From: Actinomadura rifamycini DSM 43936
GTDB taxonomy: Bacteria; Actinomycetota; Actinomycetes; Streptosporangiales; Streptosporangiaceae
DNA length: 64,000 nucleotides
Assembly (NCBI RefSeq): GCF_000425065.1
Contig: NZ_AULB01000003.1
Coordinates: 186,001 to 250,000, forward strand
Direction: 5' to 3'
Below the pieces are notes generated by a model. The model saw only the letters and a program-made list of their open reading frames with translations, did not search any database and had not been told where the DNA came from. The position numbers and the translations under genes were made by a program. Below are positions 58,650-64,000 of the stretch, piece by piece. Each line of letters starts with the position of its first letter. Positions within the stretch are counted from its first letter, which is position 1.

Positions 58650-58808
58650 CTACGCGGGGATCGCGCTCATGAAGGTCGACAGCGACTCCGCGGCGCTGCC
58701 GAGGCCGCTCAGGGCGTTGTTGACCATGCTCGCCGCCCCCTCCGGCCTGCTCACGACGTACCACGCCAAGAACGCGATGGACGCGATCTTCAGGTGCTTC
58801 TTGTTCAC
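58650..58808 (-). CDS. Small membrane peptide B (52 aa)
   Basis: This 52-residue peptide begins at GTG: NKKHLKIASIAFLAWYVVSR, then PEGAASMVNNALSGLGSAA and ESLSTFMSAIPA. It has the same plan as peptide A: Lys-rich start, one hydrophobic segment, then a helical tail. GGGTGG lies 5 bases before GTG. Two homologous peptides so close imply a duplication and real selection on the protein sequence. Nothing nearby looks like a modifying enzyme or exporter, so a bacteriocin or RiPP role is not supported. Confidence 0.7.
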   Translation of the reverse strand: MNKKHLKIASIAFLAWYVVSRPEGAASMVNNALSGLGSAAESLSTFMSAIPA

Positions 58809-58893
58809 TTTAACCACCCTCTGAGGTCGGATGCCTACGCACAGTAGTTCCCTAGGGTGGCCGAACGGAGATCAAGAGGGGACAAAGAGGCGG

Positions 58894-59184
58894 TCAAGCC
58901 CGCTTGGCGTGCTCGGTGAGGTACTCGATGTAGAAGGGGCGGAGGGCGTCGCCGAGCTCGCCCTCCCCCGCGTGCGTGAACTCCTCCAGCAGCGACAGCC
59001 CGTGCAGGAGGTCGAACCTGGCGCGGCCGGTCTCGCCCAGCGCGGCGGCCGCCGGGGGGATCGCGCGCAGCAGGTTCCACAGGAAGCCGACGTCGTGCTC
59101 GTCCTTCGCGACCCGCACCGCGCGGTCGTACAGCTCCTTGGACGTCAGCTGCTCCAGGTTCTCCTCGGGTGTCGCGTCCGGCAT
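58894..59184 (-). CDS. Conserved small helical protein downstream of LCP
   Basis: This 96-residue soluble protein is predicted all-helical: ENLEQLTSKELYDRAVRVAK, DEHDVGFLWNLLRAIPPAAA, DLLHGLSLLEEFTHAGEGEL, LRPFYIEYLTEHAKRA. It is conserved next to LCP genes in several actinomycetes as far as I recall; no function is known. It starts 9 bp after the LCP stop, on the same strand, so it should be made from the same message. The TSKELYDRA segment is the most recognisable part. Confidence 0.7.
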   Translation of the reverse strand: MPDATPEENLEQLTSKELYDRAVRVAKDEHDVGFLWNLLRAIPPAAAALGETGRARFDLLHGLSLLEEFTHAGEGELGDALRPFYIEYLTEHAKRA

Positions 59185-59193
59185 GCTCCGACT

Positions 59194-60408
59194 CTAACCC
59201 GCGGCCTTCTCCGCGACGCTCGCCGGGATCGGCCGGTCCTGCTTCAGCGCGTCGAACAGCGTGCCCGCCTTCTGCCGGTCCCAGGTGATGTAGGACCCGG
59301 CGGCGGCCGAGCTGCCCGACCCGCCGATCGGGACGGTCGTCATCACGCCGTCGCCGCCGCTGACGCCCTTCATCGCCCACATCATCCGGGCGAGGTCGTG
59401 GATGTGGTCGTTCTCGTCGACGAGGAAGTTGCTCGCGCCGTTCGTCGCGAGCGGGATGCTGCGGAACGGGTTGACGAGCGTGCCGGGGCTCGCCGCCTTC
59501 TTCATCAGCGCCCCGAAGAACTGCCGCTGCTTCTCGACGCGCTCCAGGTCGGCGCGCGCGTAGTTCCGGCTCCGGACGTAGCCGAGTGCCTGCGCGCCGT
59601 CGAGCGTCTGGCAGCCGGACTGGAGGTCCAGGCCGGCCTTGGGGTCCTTCATCGGCTCCTTGACGCAGATCTCGACGCCGCCGACGGCGTCCACGACGCC
59701 GACGAACCCGGCGAACCCGATCTCGGCGTAGTGGTCGATGCGGACGCCGGTGGCCTCCTCGACCGTCCGGACGAGCAGCTTGGGGCCGCCGAGGGCGAAC
59801 GCGGCGTTCAGCTTGTTGCGCCCGTGCCCCTCGATCGGGACGTACGAGTCGCGCGGGAGGCTGACGAGCGACGTGCCGCCCTCGCCGTAGTGCAGCAGCA
59901 TCATCGAGTCGGTGCGGCGCCCGCTCGCCTTGCCGGTGGCCATCTTGTCGCGGTCTTCCTTCGACAGCCCCTCGCGGCTGTCGGAGCCGACGATCAGCCA
60001 GTTCGTCCCGGGGGTGTCGGCGACGCGGCCGGCGTAGTCGGTCAGGACCTCCTCGCGCTCCAGCTTGCCGTCGAGGTAGAAGTAGCCGCCGACGAGCAGC
60101 AGCAGGACGACGACCAGGAAGACGCTCAGCCCGCGCCCCCACCGGCGCCGGCGGGGCGGCGGGCGGCGCCGGGCCGGCGGCGGGCCGCCGGGGCCGCCCG
60201 GACCGCCGGGCTCGCCCGGATACGGCCGGGCGCCGGCGAGCTGGTCGCCGGCGTAGGGGTCGTCGTAGGGATCGGCGTACGCGTCGCCGTAGGGATCCCG
60301 TCCGCGGCCCGCGTGGGGGTGTCCCGCTCCGGCGCCTTCATACCCGCTGCGCGCCACGCGGCGGCCCTCCTCGCGTCGTCCCCGGCCTTCCGGCCAGCCG
60401 TTCGTCAT
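59194..60408 (-). CDS. LytR-CpsA-Psr (LCP) family glycopolymer ligase
   Basis: This 404-residue protein has a basic, low-complexity N-terminus with the repeated DPYGDAYADPYDDPYAGD and a Pro/Gly stretch (residues about 30-90), then one transmembrane segment (GLSVFLVVVLLLLVGGYFYL). The extracellular LCP domain has the Arg/Asp residues that bind pyrophosphate: LIVGSDSREGLS, RRTDSMMLLHYG, SLPRDSYVPIEGHGRNKLNA, and VRSRNYARADLERVEKQRQF. LCP proteins transfer teichoic-like polymers or arabinogalactan onto peptidoglycan. ATG 60408 is 7 bases after TATGGT, a leaderless pattern; ATG 60420 is an alternative. It runs with the small protein gene downstream. Confidence 0.9.
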   Translation of the reverse strand: MTNGWPEGRGRREEGRRVARSGYEGAGAGHPHAGRGRDPYGDAYADPYDDPYAGDQLAGARPYPGEPGGPGGPGGPPPARRRPPPRRRRWGRGLSVFLVVVLLLLVGGYFYLDGKLEREEVLTDYAGRVADTPGTNWLIVGSDSREGLSKEDRDKMATGKASGRRTDSMMLLHYGEGGTSLVSLPRDSYVPIEGHGRNKLNAAFALGGPKLLVRTVEEATGVRIDHYAEIGFAGFVGVVDAVGGVEICVKEPMKDPKAGLDLQSGCQTLDGAQALGYVRSRNYARADLERVEKQRQFFGALMKKAASPGTLVNPFRSIPLATNGASNFLVDENDHIHDLARMMWAMKGVSGGDGVMTTVPIGGSGSSAAAGSYITWDRQKAGTLFDALKQDRPIPASVAEKAAG

Positions 60409-60575
60409 GCCGTAGACCATAGACAAAACGGGGCGTCCCTCGCTTCCATCCCCCGCATGATTGTCCACTGCTCCAAATCACCATGCCGAGGGACGGGGCA
60501 TCGTGCTCGGGTCCGCGTCCCGCCCCCGCAGCCTGCCCCGCCCCGGGCGCCCCATGCCCGCCGAGTGGCGCCGCG

Positions 60576-63500
60576 TCACAGGTACGGGCCGTACCCCCCG
60601 CCGCCGCCGTCCCGCTCGGCGGGCCGCGCCTCCGGCAGGTCCTCGGGGCGGAGCGTGCCCGCCTCGGCGGGCGGGAGCTCGCCCTCGACCGAGGTGATGC
60701 GGCGCGCCTGCCGGGAGATCGCGGCCTCCAGCAGGTTCCGGACGAACCGGGCGTTGCCGAACGCGTCGCCGCGCGGGTGCCCGGTGACGAGCCGGCGCAG
60801 CGCGTCCGTCGTCCCCGGTGCCAGGACGAACCCGTCCTCGGCCGCCATGAACTCGAAGATCGCGACGAGCTCGTCGTCGGAGTAGTCGGGGAAGTGCAGG
60901 ACCTTCGGGAAGCGGGACTCCAGGCCCGGGTTGGCCCCGACGAACCGCTCCATCTCCGTCCGGTAGCCCGCGACGATGACGACGAGGTCGCCGCGGTGCT
61001 CCTCCATCAGCCGCAGCAGCTCGGCGATCGCCTCGTGCCCGAAGTCGCGCCGGTCGCCGCCCGCGTACGGGTCGGCGGGGGCCAGCGCGTACGCCTCGTC
61101 GACGAACAGCACGCCGCCGAGCGCCCGCTCCACCGCGGCGCGCACCCGCGGCGCCGTCTGCCCGATGTACTCGGCGACGAGGTCGGCGCGGGTGACCTCG
61201 ACCAGGTGGCCGGACGACAGCAGCCCGAGCTGCGCGTAGACGGCGGCGACCAGCCGGGCGATGGTGGTCTTGGCGGTGCCGGGGTTGCCGGTGAACACCA
61301 TGTGCCGCGCCGGGGAGCCCGGCGCGACCTTGGCGTCCATGCGGAGCCGCCCGGCGCGGGCCTCGGCGACGAGGTCGGGAAGGCCGCCGTTGCTCTCGAC
61401 GCGGCGGAGGAAGGACTCGATCCGGGCGAGCGGGTCGCCGGGGACGCCCTCGCGGCCGCGGGCGAGCGCGTCCGGGACGTCCTCCGGGAGGATCTCGTCG
61501 AGCGACTCGGTCTCGTCGACGACGCCGTCGGCGAGGACGCGGCGGCCCTGCAGCGCGACGGCGCGGTCGAGCAGGTTCACCATCGTGCGGGCGTTCGCGG
61601 ACCCGGGGCCCTGCGGCGCGGCCCGCAGCAGCGCGCGGACCCGCTCCAGGACGCCGTCGGCGAGCGCGAACCCCGCGTCGGCGGCCTTCGCGGCGAACAC
61701 CCGCACGAGCTCGTCCTCGGTGAAGCCCGGGAACCGGACCGTGCGGGGGAAGAACGCGGCGAGGTCGGAGTGCGCCTTCAGCAGCCCGTTCAGCTCGGCC
61801 TCCGGCCCGGTCAGCACCACGACGAGGTCGTCGGTGTGGGACTGCACGGTGGCGACCAGGACGTCCAGGACCTCCCGGCCGCGCGCCGGGTCCCCGGACG
61901 AGACGAGCGCGTGCGCGTCGCGGACCAGCAGCACCCCGCCGAGCGCCTGCTCCACCGCCCGGCGGACGCGCAGGACGCTCTCGGTGGCGTACTCGCCGAG
62001 CAGGTCGGCCCGCTCGACCTCGGTGAGGTGCCCCGACGACAGGACGCCGCGGTCGGCGTAGATCCGGCCGAGGATCCGCGCCACCGTCGTCTTGCCGGTG
62101 CCGGGCCCGCCGGCGAACACCAGGTGCCGGGGCCGGGCGGCGGCCGCCATCCCGGCCTCGCGGCGCAGCCGGGCCGCCTCGGCCTCGGCGACGAGGGCCT
62201 CGACCTCCCGCTTCGCGGGCTCGATCCCCACGCACGCCGCCAGCTCGGCGAACGGGTCGCTCTGCGCGGGGCGGCCGGGGATGAGCCGCTCGGGGAGGTC
62301 GTCCGCGGTGATCCGCGGCGCGCTCCCGGCGGCCTCGGTCCCGGCCCCGGCCCCGGCCGCCGCCCCGGCCCCGGCCTCGCCGAGGCGGGCGCGGGCCGCC
62401 GCGGCGGACCGTTCGGCGAGCTGCTCGGCGAGCCGGGCGCCGCGCAGGTTCAGCAGCGCCGGGGTGCGGGCGAGCCGCGCGCCCGCGGCCGCCGCGACGT
62501 CCGCCGGCACGGCGAACCCGCGCCGCGCGGCGGCGCGGGCGAACAGCTCGGCGAAGCCGTCCTCGGCGAAGTCGCGGGTGCGGGCGGTGTCGAACGCGCC
62601 GACGAGCGCCGGGTTGGCGTCGAACAGCCGCCGGTCGCCGCCGGGGCGGCACAGCGCGACGACGTCCAGCGCGGGCGAGCGGGCCATGAGCCGCCGCAGC
62701 TCCTCGACGGCGGCGGCGCCGCACCGCTCGTGCGCGGCGAGCCGCTCCAGGTCGTCGACCACCAGCAGCATCCGGGCCTCGACGCAGTCGCGGACGCGGG
62801 CCTGCAGCCACAGCACGGCGTCGCTGACGCCCAGCGACGCGAACACCTGGTCGGAGATCCACAGCGCCTCGCGGACGGCGCCGCCGACGGCCAGCCGCCG
62901 CTCCACCAGTTCGGCGGCGGTGCCCTTGCCGGTCCCGGCCGGTCCGGTGATCAGCAGCCGGACGGGCCGCTCCCCCGCGAGCCGCGCCGCGACGGCGTCC
63001 GTGACGGCCCGCGCGAGTTCCGGCTGCCCGACGAGGTCGTCGTCCGGCGGCTCCGGCGGGCGCTCGTCCGCCTCCGCCCCGGCCCCCGGCCCGCCGCCGG
63101 ACGCGTCGGCGGGCGCGTCGGGGGACGCGTCGGCGGGCGCGTCCGCGTCCGCCGCGCGGGCGGCGCCGGGGAACAGCGCGTCGCCCAGCGGGTTGACGAC
63201 GCGGCGCGCGGTGAACAGCCGCCGCACGTCCGCCTGGAACGCGCGGACGGGCACGCGGTCGCGCGGCGCGACCGGCGCGCCCGGCAGGCCCTGCACGGCG
63301 CCGGTGATCCGGACGGCCATGTCGAGCCAGGCGCGGGCGGCGTCGGCCTCGCCCGCGACGAGCGCGAGCGCGAGCCGGTCCCGCACGTCGTGCCGCCACG
63401 GGTCGACGGCGAAGTCGGGGCGCAGCGCGCGCATCCGGTCCTGCAGGCCGGCGTGCCGGTCGGTGCCGAGCGTCACGGCCAGCTCGGCGGGGGCGGACGC

Positions 63501-64000
63501 GGCGTCGGCGGCGAGCAGCAGCCGGGCGAGCGCGTCGTCCGCGGGCTCCCCGGCCCCGAGGGCGGCGAGCAGCCGCCCGTGCGCGGCGCCGAACCCGTCG
63601 CAGGCCCAGCCGAGGTAGGCGACGGGCCCGGCCAGCTCCGGCAGGACGGCCAGCTCGCCGTCCGTCAGCCCGGCGGCCCAGGCGTCCTCCAGCAGCGGCT
63701 TCGGGACGGTCAGGTCGCACTCGCGCAGGGCGGGGTCCGCGGCGCGCCGCTCGAAGACGTCGATGAGCGCGCGGCGGCGCCGCTCGACGGGCTCGAGCCC
63801 CTCGAACACGTCCAGGCCCGCCCGCGCCAGGTCCAGCATGAGCGCGCGGAGGGCCGGGTCGTCCCCGGCGGGCTCGGCCAGCCACAGGCCCGGCGGCCGC
63901 CACCGCCCGGCCTGGGAGAACCAGGCGAGGGGGTCGCGGACGCTGGGCTCGGGCGCCGCCATGAAGTCCGCCAGCACCTCGTAGTCGACGTCGCCGCGGG
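60576..64000 (-). CDS. Large triple-module AAA+ ATPase, CbxX/CfxQ type (5' end outside window)
   Basis: The minus-strand frame is open to the window edge (readable as GDVDYEVLADFMAAPEPSVR), so the start may lie outside. The gene is at least 1141 codons. The N-terminal about 300 residues are helical. Three AAA+ modules follow. The first has LLITGPAGTGKGT and MLLVVDDLERL. The second has VFAGGPGTGKTTVARILGRI but a degenerate Walker B, GVLLVRDAHAL. The third has VFTGNPGTAKTTIARLVAAV and an intact GVLFVDEAYALAP. The last two are CbxX/CfxQ-like, as in type VII secretion EccA and Rubisco activases; LSSGHLVEVTRADLVAEYIG is characteristic. The ending GGGGGYGPYL is disordered. No other ESX gene is in the window. 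It probably remodels a partner complex. Confidence 0.85.
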   Translation of the reverse strand, partial: RGDVDYEVLADFMAAPEPSVRDPLAWFSQAGRWRPPGLWLAEPAGDDPALRALMLDLARAGLDVFEGLEPVERRRRALIDVFERRAADPALRECDLTVPKPLLEDAWAAGLTDGELAVLPELAGPVAYLGWACDGFGAAHGRLLAALGAGEPADDALARLLLAADAASAPAELAVTLGTDRHAGLQDRMRALRPDFAVDPWRHDVRDRLALALVAGEADAARAWLDMAVRITGAVQGLPGAPVAPRDRVPVRAFQADVRRLFTARRVVNPLGDALFPGAARAADADAPADASPDAPADASGGGPGAGAEADERPPEPPDDDLVGQPELARAVTDAVAARLAGERPVRLLITGPAGTGKGTAAELVERRLAVGGAVREALWISDQVFASLGVSDAVLWLQARVRDCVEARMLLVVDDLERLAAHERCGAAAVEELRRLMARSPALDVVALCRPGGDRRLFDANPALVGAFDTARTRDFAEDGFAELFARAAARRGFAVPADVAAAAGARLARTPALLNLRGARLAEQLAERSAAAARARLGEAGAGAAAGAGAGTEAAGSAPRITADDLPERLIPGRPAQSDPFAELAACVGIEPAKREVEALVAEAEAARLRREAGMAAAARPRHLVFAGGPGTGKTTVARILGRIYADRGVLSSGHLTEVERADLLGEYATESVLRVRRAVEQALGGVLLVRDAHALVSSGDPARGREVLDVLVATVQSHTDDLVVVLTGPEAELNGLLKAHSDLAAFFPRTVRFPGFTEDELVRVFAAKAADAGFALADGVLERVRALLRAAPQGPGSANARTMVNLLDRAVALQGRRVLADGVVDETESLDEILPEDVPDALARGREGVPGDPLARIESFLRRVESNGGLPDLVAEARAGRLRMDAKVAPGSPARHMVFTGNPGTAKTTIARLVAAVYAQLGLLSSGHLVEVTRADLVAEYIGQTAPRVRAAVERALGGVLFVDEAYALAPADPYAGGDRRDFGHEAIAELLRLMEEHRGDLVVIVAGYRTEMERFVGANPGLESRFPKVLHFPDYSDDELVAIFEFMAAEDGFVLAPGTTDALRRLVTGHPRGDAFGNARFVRNLLEAAISRQARRITSVEGELPPAEAGTLRPEDLPEARPAERDGGGGGYGPYL

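Noticed and set aside
58108..58808. RiPP or bacteriocin precursors
   Set aside because: The peptides are membrane-like with no Cys/Ser/Thr-rich core, and no modification enzyme, peptidase or dedicated exporter is adjacent.
60576..64000. Type VII secretion (ESX) locus, from the EccA-like ATPase
   Set aside because: No EccB, EccC, EccD, EsxA/B or PE/PPE-like gene is visible; CbxX-type ATPases also occur outside ESX.
1..64000. CRISPR arrays, tRNA or rRNA genes, insertion sequences, prophage
   Set aside because: No regularly spaced repeats, no cloverleaf-type sequences, no transposase or integrase genes and no target-site duplications were seen on reading both strands.

Overview
This window is a chromosomal segment of a very GC-rich (roughly 75 percent by eye) actinomycete. 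The family-level guess is Streptosporangiales/Thermomonosporaceae, such as Actinomadura; that is inference. The evidence is the extreme third-position GC, many GTG and some TTG starts, frequent leaderless-looking promoters, and typically actinobacterial families: a DUF574 SAM methyltransferase, an Rv2466c-type mycothiol-linked DsbA-fold protein, a DUF385 deazaflavin domain, an ECF41 sigma factor, LCP, DUF3817 and DUF5946 proteins, and lon behind a HAIR element. No rRNA, tRNA, CRISPR array, prophage or insertion sequence was seen.

Layout. 1-2.1 kb: secreted SMP-30-like protein (cut by the window edge) divergent from a MarR regulator across a perfect palindrome, then a methyltransferase. 2.1-12.7 kb (minus): an apparent operon sbcD-sbcC-DUF4132-DUF4132. 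12.8-16.2 kb: a split riboflavin-type reductase/deaminase pair, a DsbA-fold protein and a divergent aldehyde dehydrogenase separated by two operator-like palindromes. 16.3-20.05 kb: ABC exporter plus two-component system. 20.1-31.35 kb (plus): six closely packed genes encoding a condensin-like set (kleisin-like, two winged-helix proteins, an SMC/MukB-like ATPase) followed by two paralogous HEAT-type proteins. This is the most unusual part of the window: it looks like a MukBEF/MksBEF/Wadjet relative with no JetD-type nuclease gene beside it.

31.4-45.0 kb: an SDR-DUF385 fusion, VanZ, Lon, two acetyltransferases, an ECF41 sigma/oxidoreductase pair, a zinc-ribbon PP2C, an MFS transporter behind a structured leader with a tiny ORF, and an ArsR-PH-like-ABC-ABC operon. 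45.0-48.9 kb: MBL-fold alkylsulfatase-like enzyme and MFS transporter divergent from a PucR-type regulator. 48.9-50.0 kb: a GC-rich stretch with no convincing gene, ending in a 44-bp perfect palindrome. 50.0-58.1 kb: MarR-GNAT fusion, two small membrane proteins, a SWIM/DUF6493 pair, Ogt, an SDR and glutathione peroxidase. 58.1-64 kb: two paralogous 52-53 residue membrane peptides, an LCP protein with a small partner, and a triple-AAA CbxX-type ATPase running off the window.

Common threads. DNA-structure maintenance (SbcCD, the condensin-like operon, Lon, Ogt) sits beside several large helical families of unknown function (DUF4132 twice, HEAT twice, SWIM/DUF6493). Many regulators face their targets across short perfect palindromes. 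Most same-strand neighbours overlap by 4 bp (ATGA or GTGA), which implies translational coupling.
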